Below are positions 37,379 through 46,991 of a stretch of DNA of 64,000 nucleotides, piece after piece. A program made the position numbers and the translations under genes. The stretch covers positions 2,170,001-2,234,000 of the forward strand of contig CAVTPU010000004.1 of assembly GCA_963736695.1 (NCBI GenBank), in the 5' to 3' direction. The stretch comes from CAVTPU01 sp963736695. Its GTDB lineage: Bacteria > Actinomycetota > Actinomycetes > Mycobacteriales > Micromonosporaceae. The notes beneath the pieces were generated by a model. It did not search any database. It was not told the origin of the DNA and saw nothing but the letters and a program-made list of their open reading frames with translations. Position 1 is the stretch's first letter. Every line of letters begins with the position of its first letter.

Positions 37379-39238
37379 ATGATCGGACATCCGTGGGAGA
37401 CTCGCCGCGCTCGGCCACTGCCCACGGGACAGGCGAACGAGTGGCAAAGCGCCTCGGACGATCAGGCCGATGTCGTGGTCATCGACTCTCCCCGGATCCT
37501 GCGGCAGAGAAACAGATCCAGCGCCGCCGGCCACGACGGCCCGGCCGAGATGTCACCCGGTCAGACCACCTCCGACACCCACACATCCGCCGACGACCGA
37601 TTTCTGGTCCTCGACATCGACTCGATGTATCTGCCGGAGGCGCCGACCGACGCCGAAAAATACAGCTACTTCCATCGACACCGACGGTGGATCTTCGCCT
37701 GGCTGTTGATCGGGCAGTTGGGTGTCGTCTACGGATTCGTGATGGTGGCGATCAAAGTCCCTTGGACCAGTCCGGTGCTGATGTTTCTCATTGTGATGAT
37801 CCCACCAATCGTGGTCAACTTCTGGTTACGGACGCTCCGACCACGGTTGACGCTGCCGGCACATCGGGCCATGACCGCCAGCTACTTGCCCAGTCCACAC
37901 GACACAGTCGACATCTGGCTGCCCACGTGCGGCGAACCACTGCGGGTTCTGCGCAACCAATACCGTCACGTCGCGCTGGTTCAGTGGCACGCACCAGTCA
38001 CGGTCTGGGTTCTCGATGACGGCGACCGCGCGGAGGTTGGTGATCTGGCGGCCGAGTTCGGATTCCACCATGTGGTGCGACCGAACCGTGGCTGGCTGAA
38101 GAAGGCCGGCAACCTCATCCACGCGTTCGGCCTCTCCGACTCCCGCTATGGGGTGGTCCTCGACGCGGACTTCGTTCCCCGACACGACTTCCTGATGGAG
38201 ACCATCCCCTACATGTCGGATCCGCGGGTCGGGGTGGTACAGACAGCCCAATACTTCGACATTCGCAAAGATTTCAACTATATCCAGCGGTTCGCTGGAT
38301 CCCTCCAAGAGATCTTTTTCCGCTGGATTCAGCCCGCCCGCGACGTGCACAAGGCGGCCATCTGCGCCGGCACCAATGTCGTCTATCGACGAGCCGCGGT
38401 CGAGGCCGCCGGAGGCTTCGCGCAGGTGCCGATCGGTGAAGACGTGCACTCCGGGATCAAACTGTGGTGGGCCGGTTTCGAGACTCGTTACCTTCCGCTG
38501 GTGCTGGCCAAGGGCATCGCGCCGAGTTCCTTCTCCGCACTGGCCAACCAGCAGTATCGTTGGTGCCGAAGCTCGATGTTGCTCATGGTGGAGAAGCATT
38601 TCCGGGCCGCGCCTTTCAACTGGCGCCAGCGCACCGCGTTCTGGGCGGCGTTTCTCTACTACATGGCCTCGGCGGCCCTGCTCGTCACCGGGCCGTTGCC
38701 GACTCTGGTCATGTTGTGGTTCTTTCCGGACTTCGTCTTCGCCCACAACTATCTGCCGATGGTTCCAGCGATGTTGGCCACCCTGTTCGTGTTTCCCATC
38801 ATGGCGCGGGGATGGCGACCGACGATCTACCGGGTCACCACCATCAATAGCGCGTGTCACCTGTTGGCGATCTTCCATGCACTACGGGACCGGGTCGAGG
38901 AGTGGGTCCCCACCGGCATGTCGAGGAAAGGCGCCCCCGCCCGGGTCGGCGGCCACGCAGACACACCCACAAAGGTCGATCGCATCCTGCGAACCTGGAT
39001 CCTGGTCGAGCAGGCTCTGATGTGGCCCATCCTCGTTCTTCGGGTGAGCCAGGACGGACTGCGGTCCTACTGGGCGCCGATAGCGCTCGCGGCTCTTCAG
39101 TTCTATCTGCTCGCCCCGCTACTGACCCGTCGCAAGGGTCTGCATGACCGCAACATGTCGATCAGCACAGCCATGCCGGCGACGCCGCCGGCCGTCGATA
39201 CCCAAGCAATGACCGTGATGATGGAGCGAATCAAATGA
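37379..39238 (+). CDS. BcsA-like processive family 2 glycosyltransferase
   Basis: The protein has 619 residues from ATG 37379, with GGAGG at 37363-37367. After two membrane helices comes the GT2 catalytic core with all four processive-synthase motifs: VLDDGDR (near residue 212), DADF (~262), GEDVHSG (~353) and QQYRW (~390). Then follow four to five C-terminal helices. This is the cellulose/hyaluronan-synthase type that polymerises and extrudes a beta-glycan through the membrane. There is no PilZ domain. The downstream GH26 lipoprotein overlaps its stop (ATGA), as hydrolases commonly accompany synthases. The polymer is not predictable. Confidence 0.9.
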   Translation: MIGHPWETRRARPLPTGQANEWQSASDDQADVVVIDSPRILRQRNRSSAAGHDGPAEMSPGQTTSDTHTSADDRFLVLDIDSMYLPEAPTDAEKYSYFHRHRRWIFAWLLIGQLGVVYGFVMVAIKVPWTSPVLMFLIVMIPPIVVNFWLRTLRPRLTLPAHRAMTASYLPSPHDTVDIWLPTCGEPLRVLRNQYRHVALVQWHAPVTVWVLDDGDRAEVGDLAAEFGFHHVVRPNRGWLKKAGNLIHAFGLSDSRYGVVLDADFVPRHDFLMETIPYMSDPRVGVVQTAQYFDIRKDFNYIQRFAGSLQEIFFRWIQPARDVHKAAICAGTNVVYRRAAVEAAGGFAQVPIGEDVHSGIKLWWAGFETRYLPLVLAKGIAPSSFSALANQQYRWCRSSMLLMVEKHFRAAPFNWRQRTAFWAAFLYYMASAALLVTGPLPTLVMLWFFPDFVFAHNYLPMVPAMLATLFVFPIMARGWRPTIYRVTTINSACHLLAIFHALRDRVEEWVPTGMSRKGAPARVGGHADTPTKVDRILRTWILVEQALMWPILVLRVSQDGLRSYWAPIALAALQFYLLAPLLTRRKGLHDRNMSISTAMPATPPAVDTQAMTVMMERIK

Positions 39239-40281
39239 CCATGAGAAAGACACCGACGTCGACACCGAGCACACCACGAACCCGACTGCTCCCCGCTGCC
39301 GTCCTGGTCGGTTTGTTGCTCGTCACCGGGACCGCATCGGGCTGCACCGGTTATCGCCACCCTGACCCCGGGGAGGTCGGTCCGACCTCGGTCGACCCAT
39401 CGGCGATGCGGCAAGCTCAGCCGCCATCCGTTGTGGTCGCGTCGGTCGATGCCGCATTCCCCAAGCGACCGGCCTTCGGGATCACCTTGCCATCACTCAC
39501 CCAGGCCGACCTCGCCAAGGTGTCTGCGGACACCGAATGCCGACCCACCCTGGTCCAACGGTTCACCACGGTCGGCACCGGAATTTCGTTGAAGGCGCTG
39601 AAAGAGACCACCGCGACACCGCTATTGTCGCTGGAGCCGTGGCGCGCGGCGCAGGGCCCGAGGCAACCAGACTTCACGTTGAAGGCCACCATCGAGGGAC
39701 GCTGGGACACCCAATACCGCCAGGTCGCCCAGTCCGTCGTGGGATACCGAGGGGTGGTGCTGCTGCGATTCGCCCACGAGATGAACGGCGACTGGTATCC
39801 CTGGGGTATCACCAACGGCAATACCGCCGCAGACTTCGTCGCCGCGTGGCGACACGTGGTCGATCTCTTCCGGGCGGCCGGCGCGACAAATGTGTTGTGG
39901 GTGTGGTCACCGAACATCCTCCGCGGCGCCATGAGCACCAGCATCAGCCAATTCTGGCCAGGATCCGACTATGTCGACATCGTCGGGCTGACCGGATACA
40001 GCGTGCGCGAAGCGAGTCCCGAAACGACCTATCGACCCACGCTGAAACTAGTCACCGCCCTCACCGACAAGCCAGTTCTCCTCACCGAGGTTGGAGTTGA
40101 GTCCGGGCCGACCAAACAGCAGTGGATCGCGGCATTCGGCCAATGGCTGCTCAACAACCCGCGAGTCCTGGGCTTTGTCTGGTTCGAATACAACCGCGAC
40201 AGCGACTGGCGTTTCGATGACACTGCTGGCAATCTCGCCGCGTTCAAGAAGTCGCTCAAGACTGCCCGTGTGAGTTGCTGA
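39235..40281 (+). CDS. GH26-like glycoside hydrolase lipoprotein
   Basis: The protein has 348 residues. The signal peptide has a lipobox (TASGC), so it is probably anchored outside the membrane. The TIM-barrel domain has RFAHEMNGDWYPWG, the GH26 acid/base region, and KPVLLTEVGVES, the nucleophile strand; VLWVWSPN lies between. GH26 enzymes are mostly beta-mannanases, also beta-1,3-xylanases and glucanases. Its ATG overlaps the stop of the synthase gene, so it probably trims or releases the polymer that the synthase makes. Confidence 0.87.
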   Translation: MTMRKTPTSTPSTPRTRLLPAAVLVGLLLVTGTASGCTGYRHPDPGEVGPTSVDPSAMRQAQPPSVVVASVDAAFPKRPAFGITLPSLTQADLAKVSADTECRPTLVQRFTTVGTGISLKALKETTATPLLSLEPWRAAQGPRQPDFTLKATIEGRWDTQYRQVAQSVVGYRGVVLLRFAHEMNGDWYPWGITNGNTAADFVAAWRHVVDLFRAAGATNVLWVWSPNILRGAMSTSISQFWPGSDYVDIVGLTGYSVREASPETTYRPTLKLVTALTDKPVLLTEVGVESGPTKQQWIAAFGQWLLNNPRVLGFVWFEYNRDSDWRFDDTAGNLAAFKKSLKTARVSC

Positions 40282-40298
40282 CAAGGAGCACCACCACC

Positions 40299-41897
40299 GT
40301 GTCCACAACTACTGTCGCCCCGGCCGCCCGCTCACCCGCCCAACCGGTCGGCGACCTGGCCGGTCGCCGGCGGGGCAACGCGTGGCTGCTCGCACTGCCA
40401 TCGACTGTGGCGACCCTCCTCGTCGTCGGTTACCGGGCCGGTGACCGCCAACTGTGGGAGGACGAATATGCCACCTGGCACGCCTCGACCCTGGACTACC
40501 CTGACTTCTTCCGCCTGATCAGTCACACCGACCTCGAATTGGCGCCGTACTACGTTCTGATGCATGGTTGGGTCACCGTGCTCGGCGACTCTCCGCTGGC
40601 TCTGCGCACGCCATCGGTCATCGCCATGGCGCTGTCGGCGGGATTGCTGACCCTGGTGGGCTCCCGACTGTTTCGCCCCGACGTGGGAGTCATGGCCGGC
40701 CTCCTGTTCGCGACGATACCCAGCATTTCCCGGTACGCCCACGAGGCTCGCCCGTTCGCCATCGCCATGTGCCTCGCGCTTCTGGCCACCCTCCTCCTGT
40801 TGCACGCAATCGACCGACCGACGTGGCCGCGATGGATGCTCTACGGCATGGTGCTGGTATTGCTCGGTTTCGCAAACATCGTCGCGCTGGTGGGAATCCT
40901 GTGTGCCCACCTGCTCGCCGTCTGCCGGGTCGCCCGCGCTCAGGAGACGCTGGTGGTATGGCGTTGGTTGGGGCCGCTCGTGCTCACCGCGACGGCGGTC
41001 GGCCCGTTCACGCTCGCGGCGGCGGCACAGACCCGCGATGTCTCATGGCTCAAGGCGGACATGGCGACCCTGCGCGCCTTTCCGGCACAGCTGTTTGGTT
41101 CGGCCGCTGTCGCCGCGGCGGTGGCCGTGCTGGCCGTCGTCGGCCTCTTCTCGCTGGTTCGCTCCGCCGGCCCGCAGTTGTCCATGCTCGCCGCGTGGTC
41201 GGTGGGCCCACCTGTCTTCACGCTGCTCACCTTCCCGATATTCCACCTCTTCCATCACCGAAATCTGATCTTTACGGTCGCAGCATGGCTTCTGCTCGCC
41301 GCCACTGGTGTCGACGCGGTTGTTCGAGCACTGGTCGTCCGCCGGCGCGGCAATCCCGCAACCGGTTCAGTTGGCGGTTCGGGACCAGCATCCGGAGCGG
41401 CCGCCAGCACAGCGTTGGCCAGCGCAGCGGTCGCCGTCGTGACCGTGGCAACAATCGGGTGGCTGGCCATCCCCGGCCACCAACCGATCCGCCACGATCC
41501 GCTTCTCGGAAGTCCTGACTATCGACGGGCCGCCCTTCGCATCCGAGCCGATCTCCAGCCTGGCGACGCCATCGCGTACGGCGGATTCGATCTTCGCAAC
41601 CGCCGAGCGATGACCTACGAGATGCGTGCCGTGCTCCGTCCTCGTGACGTCTTTTTGTATCAGTCGGCTGAGCGGCTCGGCTGGTATTCCGCTCGCGAGT
41701 GCCCGCAACCGGCAGCGTGTCTCGGCGCTACCCGCCGGGTCTGGCTCGTCAACACGGCGCGGTCGACGGACGTCTTCGCCGAACTACCGCCACTGACAGC
41801 TGCCCTGTTTCGTGATCGCGCCACGATTGTGGCCACACAAGACTTTCAGCGACTGCATCTGGTTCTGCTCGCAATCGACTCGAACGAACCGGGCTGA
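40299..41897 (+). CDS. GT-C type membrane glycosyltransferase
   Basis: The protein has 532 residues from GTG 40299, with AAGGAG at 40283-40288. About ten membrane helices are present. The first extracytoplasmic loop has QLWEDEYATW, the acidic motif of the ArnT/PMT-like GT-C superfamily, followed by HTDLELAPYYVLMHGW. A periplasmic-type C-terminal domain (~130 residues) ends the protein. It should use a polyprenyl-phosphate sugar donor outside the membrane. It belongs to the synthase-GH26 operon, so it may decorate the polymer or its carrier. Confidence 0.82.
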   Translation: MSTTTVAPAARSPAQPVGDLAGRRRGNAWLLALPSTVATLLVVGYRAGDRQLWEDEYATWHASTLDYPDFFRLISHTDLELAPYYVLMHGWVTVLGDSPLALRTPSVIAMALSAGLLTLVGSRLFRPDVGVMAGLLFATIPSISRYAHEARPFAIAMCLALLATLLLLHAIDRPTWPRWMLYGMVLVLLGFANIVALVGILCAHLLAVCRVARAQETLVVWRWLGPLVLTATAVGPFTLAAAAQTRDVSWLKADMATLRAFPAQLFGSAAVAAAVAVLAVVGLFSLVRSAGPQLSMLAAWSVGPPVFTLLTFPIFHLFHHRNLIFTVAAWLLLAATGVDAVVRALVVRRRGNPATGSVGGSGPASGAAASTALASAAVAVVTVATIGWLAIPGHQPIRHDPLLGSPDYRRAALRIRADLQPGDAIAYGGFDLRNRRAMTYEMRAVLRPRDVFLYQSAERLGWYSARECPQPAACLGATRRVWLVNTARSTDVFAELPPLTAALFRDRATIVATQDFQRLHLVLLAIDSNEPG

Positions 41898-41969
41898 CTA
41901 TCAGCCGGGCTCGACGCCGTGACTGCTCGCAGCCCGCAGCCCGCGAAGCCGATGAAAAACAGTCTCCGC

Positions 41970-42944
41970 TCAGGCTGGCGTCGAGGAATCGCCGATTATG
42001 GAGGGCGGCGGGTCGCCGTCATCGCTCCAATCCATCGTCTCCTGGGTCGACCATGACATCGACCCATCGGTCAGCCGCGAGTCGTTCGACTCGGTGTCTT
42101 CGGACGGCCTGGCGGCGATTCCTGGACCCATCATCGATGCCGGGCTCTGACTCAGGCCTTGGCCGGTGTCCGGCGTGTTGTCGCTGCGGGCCACTGAACC
42201 AACCACGTGGCCGGCGGCGCCGGCCAACCCGGCCCCCGCGCCGCTGAGCGTGGACGCCTGCTGCGTAACGGTATGTCGTGGACCAGGAGCCACTGCTGGA
42301 ATGCCTGCGGCGACGCTGGCGCCGGCCTCGCCGGCGGGCGACTGCCCGACTGCGGCCAATCCGGCCGGCGAGTCGACCAACACCGGCATCCCGGGCAGAT
42401 CGGGTGGTGGCGCTGGAACCGTGGCCGGCCAGTTGCGGTGGTCGGCCATCGCGTATTCGGCGGCGAGACCGGCCACCAGCGCCACTATGCGCTCATGCGC
42501 GCTGGCCCGCTCTCCCTCGGCGGCGATGTGGCCGAGGTCCGTGCCCAGCACTCCGCCGATCCCCCACTCAGTCGGCTCGCCTTGGCCTGGCTCGGCTTGC
42601 CGCTGCGCCTGTGCCAGTGTTCCGGACATGACTGACATCCCCGTGTGCAGCGCGGCCGCTTCAGAGGCCAGTGTCTGCGCATACGTCGCGATCAGTCCGA
42701 CCCGATACTGGAACTCCCGGCTGCCCTTGCCGACCCAGAACGCGGACAACGCCGCGAGGTCTCGTCGCAACGCGGTCACGACCGCGGCAAGTGAGCTTTC
42801 GACGGTCTGCCAGGTGTCGGCGACCACGTCGACCTGCGTCGGTGAACCGGCACGCAGCATGCGATACAGCTCGTCATGGCTCAGCTTGCGATACCGAGCT
42901 TCATATTCATCGGCCATTTCGACGACCACCACCGGGTCCCTCAC
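41970..42944 (-). CDS. T7SS substrate-like WXG protein with Pro/Gly-rich tail
   Basis: The protein has 324 residues from GTG 42944, overlapping the upstream stop (GTGA). The N-terminal ~120 residues are helical with W70-V-G72 (LSAFWVGKG), the WXG turn. The remainder is Pro/Ala/Gly-rich, ending in an acidic tail (TMDWSDDGDPPPSIIGD). This matches the PPE/EspB-like plan of secreted T7SS proteins, without PPE itself. It is third in the eccB operon. Its head is similar in layout to that of the 53379-54533 protein, so the two appear to be paralogues. Confidence 0.75.
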   Translation of the reverse strand: MRDPVVVVEMADEYEARYRKLSHDELYRMLRAGSPTQVDVVADTWQTVESSLAAVVTALRRDLAALSAFWVGKGSREFQYRVGLIATYAQTLASEAAALHTGMSVMSGTLAQAQRQAEPGQGEPTEWGIGGVLGTDLGHIAAEGERASAHERIVALVAGLAAEYAMADHRNWPATVPAPPPDLPGMPVLVDSPAGLAAVGQSPAGEAGASVAAGIPAVAPGPRHTVTQQASTLSGAGAGLAGAAGHVVGSVARSDNTPDTGQGLSQSPASMMGPGIAARPSEDTESNDSRLTDGSMSWSTQETMDWSDDGDPPPSIIGDSSTPA

Positions 42945-43279
42945 TCACCGCGACTCAACGCGTGTCCGACTTCTTCGGTGCTCGTCCGGTTGAGCTCCTC
43001 AACCGTTCGGTAGCCGGCGATGATGGCGGCGGTGGCTGCCTGTGCGACGACCAAGGAGTCGACGAGGTGACGGGCCCGGGCGACATATTCGTCATGCAGA
43101 TTCTGATGCCGGGCCGTGGTGAGCCGCGCGTCATGGAACTCGCCTAGCATGGGCGGATCAGCCCCGGGCGCGGTGGTCAACACAGTCAGCACCGCGTTCA
43201 CCTCGTCGAGGCGTGGTTGGAGACGTCGCTCGAAGTCTTCGAGCGACAGGAGATCGACAATTGTCTCGTCCACACCCAT
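42941..43279 (-). CDS. Small helical T7SS protein with YxxxE motif
   Basis: The protein has 112 residues from ATG 43279 (MGVDETIVDLLSLEDF). It is an all-helical hairpin-like protein whose C-terminus has GYRTVEELN (Y-x-x-x-E, the T7SS export signal type). The same pattern, DYKAAEDLN, occurs at the same place in the 54546-54986 protein, suggesting paralogy. Located between eccB and the larger substrate-like gene, it is probably its secretion partner. Confidence 0.72.
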   Translation of the reverse strand: MGVDETIVDLLSLEDFERRLQPRLDEVNAVLTVLTTAPGADPPMLGEFHDARLTTARHQNLHDEYVARARHLVDSLVVAQAATAAIIAGYRTVEELNRTSTEEVGHALSRGE

Positions 43280-43404
43280 GGCGACCGTCCGGGGGTTTGC
43301 GGCGAAGGGACAGTGAAACAATGACGTTCGCCAGTGTAGCGGACCGAGCCGATCCGTGGCGCACGACTGAGCCATCGAACAGGCCCACTGCGGCAAAAGG
43401 CCGT

Positions 43405-44838
43405 CTAACCGGCCGGGCGCGCCGAGGCGGCTGGGTTGACTGTCGCCGGTTCGGCGAAGAGCGCCGCTGCCTGCGGGTCGAGTGCCGCACCGGTGGGAAC
43501 CAGCGCGAGGATCGAACCGGGGACGGCGATCGGTGCCACGTTCGAATAGCCCAACGACGCCTGAACTTTCGCCACGTCGGCGCGCGGCAGCGGATACTTG
43601 ATGCCCTGATCGGTGACCAGATAGACGCTTCCGGCCGCCGACCCGCCGGCGGGGGTCAGTGTGCTCACCAGCGCGCCGCGCCCGCCGGGCAATACCACCC
43701 GGTCCGCGGTCATCACTCCGTCGGCGCCCTTGCCGGAGATCGACTGGTCGGTAATTGTCATTTCCTTGCTGACCTCAGCATAGGTCTCCACTGTCACCGG
43801 GCGGTCAACGTCGGTGGCGCCGCGATACGCGGCGCACACCATCGGGGATCGATCGTCGGCGCCGCGCACGGTCGGCACCTCAGTCGGCAGCCCAACCGGC
43901 TCAACCTTCGTCTCCACCAAGACTCGACCGACCTCTTGCGCGGATGTCTCAGTGATCCGTTTGCCAGTCGACGACCATAGCTGTGCCGCCACCTCGCCAA
44001 TCGGGGCTAGTCCAGCCCGAAGCATCACATAGTTCTGGTCGCCTACCCTAAAAAGTTGACCGATCGTTGTCGGCGCGCCAGAGATCGTCTGTTGCGCCCG
44101 CGTGCCGGCCTCCGGCAACGCGATCGGAGCGAGATCCGGCCCGGCCGGCACAGCATTGAGGAAAGCCTCACCAACTGAGATTGGTCGCGCCTGTGCCCAA
44201 CTGAGAGCGGCGATCACGGCATTGTCGGTCACCCGCAACCGATGGTCATGCCACAGCAGATAACGTTGCGTGCCGCCCACGCTGACCAGCAGCCCCTCGG
44301 CTGGACCCAACGCCTTTCCACCTGCCATCGTCTGCCCCGCAACCACATGCGTCGCGAGCGCGACCGACGTCGCCGAGCGAGGCGCGCTGCACACGCTCCA
44401 CGGCAGACCCACCAACGCCGCTTTCTCCGGCAGCGTCTCGGGCGCGTTGAGAATCCCGACTGGCCGTCCGCGCGGCACGTCCCGCAACGACTTCTGTGAC
44501 ATGTTCTTTACTGGCGGCGCTGGCTGACCAAGAATCAGCCGAGCCGAGGTCCAGTTGAGCACCGGGTGCAGCTGCCCCTGCAGGTAAAGGTACTTCGCGC
44601 CAGTCTCCCGTTCCACGATGATGGTGTTCTCCGCCGGGCGACCGCCACCGGGAAAGAGCAGGCCGTAGACGCCGAATCCAGCGAATGCCACCAAGCCCAC
44701 CAACGCGCTGCCGAACACCGCGAACGCGAAGCGGCGCATCGGCAACTCGTTGGTCTCCGGTTCGCCGGCCAGCAGCGCGGAGACAATGCGACGGGTGAGG
44801 AAACGATAGGCCTGGTGCTGCTCGCGCCGGGTCCGCAT
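43405..44838 (-). CDS. eccB: T7SS core component EccB
   Basis: EccB is a bitopic part of the ESX membrane complex with a large periplasmic domain. In the 477 residues I see the N-terminal EccB signature TRREQHQAYRFLTRRIVSALL, a membrane helix (residues ~37-63), and the repeat-containing extracytoplasmic domain (YLYLQGQLHPVLNWTSARLILG, RYLLWHDHRLRV, VYLVTDQGIKYPLP). ATG 44838 is preceded by GAGGTG. It heads a minus-strand operon with two substrate-like genes and is divergent from eccE. Confidence 0.95.
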   Translation of the reverse strand: MRTRREQHQAYRFLTRRIVSALLAGEPETNELPMRRFAFAVFGSALVGLVAFAGFGVYGLLFPGGGRPAENTIIVERETGAKYLYLQGQLHPVLNWTSARLILGQPAPPVKNMSQKSLRDVPRGRPVGILNAPETLPEKAALVGLPWSVCSAPRSATSVALATHVVAGQTMAGGKALGPAEGLLVSVGGTQRYLLWHDHRLRVTDNAVIAALSWAQARPISVGEAFLNAVPAGPDLAPIALPEAGTRAQQTISGAPTTIGQLFRVGDQNYVMLRAGLAPIGEVAAQLWSSTGKRITETSAQEVGRVLVETKVEPVGLPTEVPTVRGADDRSPMVCAAYRGATDVDRPVTVETYAEVSKEMTITDQSISGKGADGVMTADRVVLPGGRGALVSTLTPAGGSAAGSVYLVTDQGIKYPLPRADVAKVQASLGYSNVAPIAVPGSILALVPTGAALDPQAAALFAEPATVNPAASARPAG

Positions 44839-44890
44839 GTTTCACCTCGTCTTCGCCACCCACGGCTTCCGTGTCATCATAAGGTCCGCG

Positions 44891-44896
44891 TAGGAT
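44891..44896 (+). promoter_or_regulatory. -10-like TAGGAT before eccE
   Basis: TAGGAT (TANNNT) lies seven bases before ATG 44904 in the short divergent eccB/eccE gap, a spacing that fits a leaderless eccE transcript. Confidence 0.45.
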
Positions 44897-44903
44897 ATAG
44901 GCC

Positions 44904-46100
44904 ATGCCGAATGCGGTGGCCACAGGTCGAGTCGCGGGTCAGTTCGGAGCTACCCAGCTTGTGGCCGTCGAGGTCGCGATCATCGCGGTCGCAACGTCAA
45001 TCTATGCGCTGCCCCTGATCGTGGCGTTGGCCACGACGGCCACGGCCGTCGTGCTGCTCATGACGACGGTCGGCCGATACCACGGCCGTTGGGGCTATGA
45101 GGTGCTGACCGCGTGGCTGCGGGTGCGCCGCCGACGGCTCACCGGATCGCGGGCGGCCCGCCGTGCCGGACCCTATCGCGCCGAGTTGGCCGCGCTCGCA
45201 CCACACTTGACCATCCAGACGGCGGCCGCCCGCGCAGGGACGATCGGCGTGGGTGAGGACGATCTCGGCTGGTTCGCTGCCATTATCGTGACACCTCTCG
45301 ATGGATTGTCCCGCAATACTGGCGGAACGCTACGCCTGGACTGGCTGGCTAGGCTCGCGACAGAGGCTTCGCTGCCGGCGAGCACATTGCAGGTGGTCAT
45401 CCGGCACAGTCCGCTGCCGACCGCCGCACTGGATCCCACATCCGCCTGCGCGTTGTCCTATCAGGAGTTGCGCCACACGCTCGAAGTCCCGGACCACCTC
45501 GACGTATGGATCGCAGTGCGGCTCGGCCTCCGCGATGGCGCGACTGCCGCGGCCGATCGTGGTGGCGACCTATCCGGCGTGCACCGCGCGCTCGCCGCCG
45601 GGTTGGCCCGGATCAGCTCCGGCCTGACCGCCGATGGACTCGACCACAAGATCCTTGATCCAGTCGGGCTACAGCTTGCACTCGTGAGCGCCTACGGCCC
45701 TGACCCAGCAATCGGCGTGACGAAACGGAGCTCCTCCCCAGCTCACGAGAAGTGGTCGCACTGGCAGGCCACCCGGGCGGAACACATCTGTTTCGCGGTG
45801 CGCGGCTGGCCGAAGAACCCGTCCGCAGAGCTGATCGGCGAGTTGATCCGGGTGCCCAACGCCCTGTCGGTGAACGCCGCCGTGCTGTTCGGCGATCGCG
45901 GGGAGTCAGACGTTGATCACGTGGCCGTGCGACTGGTGCTGCGAGTGGTCGCCCAGCCCGAGCAAGCCACCGCGTGTCTACGCCACCTCCGAGCAGCCGC
46001 ACGCCGGCTTGGCGTGCGGCTGCTCCGACTCGATGGTGAACACGCTGCAGGCGTCTACGCCACCACGCCAACCGGCGCGACCATCGGATTGGCGCCCTAG
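44904..46100 (+). CDS. eccE: T7SS core component EccE
   Basis: This 398-residue protein has two adjacent membrane helices at residues ~18-58 (VEVAIIAVATSIYALPLIVAL...TAVVLLMTTVG), then GRWGYEVLTAWLRVRRRR, a conserved EccE feature, and a cytoplasmic-type alpha/beta domain. EccE stabilises the ESX membrane complex at its periphery. It is divergent from eccB by 65 bases and is followed, after 110 bases, by a T7SS-associated gene. Confidence 0.88.
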   Translation: MPNAVATGRVAGQFGATQLVAVEVAIIAVATSIYALPLIVALATTATAVVLLMTTVGRYHGRWGYEVLTAWLRVRRRRLTGSRAARRAGPYRAELAALAPHLTIQTAAARAGTIGVGEDDLGWFAAIIVTPLDGLSRNTGGTLRLDWLARLATEASLPASTLQVVIRHSPLPTAALDPTSACALSYQELRHTLEVPDHLDVWIAVRLGLRDGATAAADRGGDLSGVHRALAAGLARISSGLTADGLDHKILDPVGLQLALVSAYGPDPAIGVTKRSSSPAHEKWSHWQATRAEHICFAVRGWPKNPSAELIGELIRVPNALSVNAAVLFGDRGESDVDHVAVRLVLRVVAQPEQATACLRHLRAAARRLGVRLLRLDGEHAAGVYATTPTGATIGLAP

Positions 46101-46210
46101 TGATGGCGAGTCATACCAACGCCGATGAGCAGCCAGGTGCCTAAAAATCAGCAGCGACCAATCGGTGAGGATGGCAGCGACATGGTTCTCATGCGAGAAC
46201 GGGCCGAGAC

Positions 46211-46921
46211 ATGGTGACGGGACCAGCGAAAACCACCGCGCCGGCGCTCGAGCTGGCAGACCGCGTGCTCGGCCGGCTCACTGTCGACATCGATGCCTCA
46301 GGCGTCGTGCTCGGCCGCGATAGCGCGGGTCAACCGGTGTCGGTTCGGCTTTTCGGCCCCGAGCCCTTATCAGTGGCATTCATCGGTGGCTGGTGGGCGG
46401 CGCAGTTGCTGATCTTCCGATGTCTCGCCCATGGCGCCACCGTTGTCGTCGACGCGGTCGACACAACGGCGCCGGCGAGTGTAGGAACACTGGCGGGCTT
46501 GGCCCAATGGCTCAGTCTCGGCCACGCCGTTGGCGGAGTCGGTGATCGGATGCGACCGATGGCCGGCGACCTCTTCGCGGCGTGGCCGGCCAGTCAGACT
46601 CGGCCGCTGCTGCGGCTGCATGATGTCGGCCCTACCGGCCCCGGTGGTCGACCAGAACTTCGGACCTGGCAGACCCAGCTCACGGTGCTCTCCCATTTGA
46701 CTCCGGCGAGTTTGCAGACCGTCGCGGGCGCCGACGTGACGCTCGTTCAGCGCCTCGATCCGCCGGAAGCCGCCCTGGTTGGGTCAGCCTTGCTGCTGGC
46801 GCCGGAGTTTGTCGCCCGACTCGGCGCGATGGACAACGAAATGATCGCCGCGTTTCGTGGTGCGGCAGTCCGATATACCTGGCTCACACCCACCGCGATC
46901 GAACGTCAAGCCTTTGGGTGA
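46211..46921 (+). CDS. Unrecognised T7SS-linked protein, 236 residues
   Basis: I do not recognise a characterised family. The protein has a beta-rich N-terminus (VDIDASGVVLGRDSAGQPVSVRLFGPEP), a hydrophobic stretch (SVAFIGGWWAAQLLIFRCLAHGATVVVDA), and a C-terminus with LRTWQTQLTVLSHLT. The layout resembles a nucleotide-binding-like fold that has lost its Walker motif. It directly follows eccE and converges on eccD; genes of similar size occupy this place in related ESX loci (from memory). Function is unknown. Confidence 0.65.
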   Translation: MVTGPAKTTAPALELADRVLGRLTVDIDASGVVLGRDSAGQPVSVRLFGPEPLSVAFIGGWWAAQLLIFRCLAHGATVVVDAVDTTAPASVGTLAGLAQWLSLGHAVGGVGDRMRPMAGDLFAAWPASQTRPLLRLHDVGPTGPGGRPELRTWQTQLTVLSHLTPASLQTVAGADVTLVQRLDPPEAALVGSALLLAPEFVARLGAMDNEMIAAFRGAAVRYTWLTPTAIERQAFG

Positions 46922-46991
46922 GAAGGACCTATCCACATTTCAATTGAGGCATGCCTATCTAACATTGGAGCTGAATCCTCGTCGGCGTGAG

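Noticed and set aside
46947..46956. AGGCATGCCT palindrome between the 46211 gene and eccD
   Set aside because: A single 10-base palindrome at a convergent junction; too short to call a terminator or operator.
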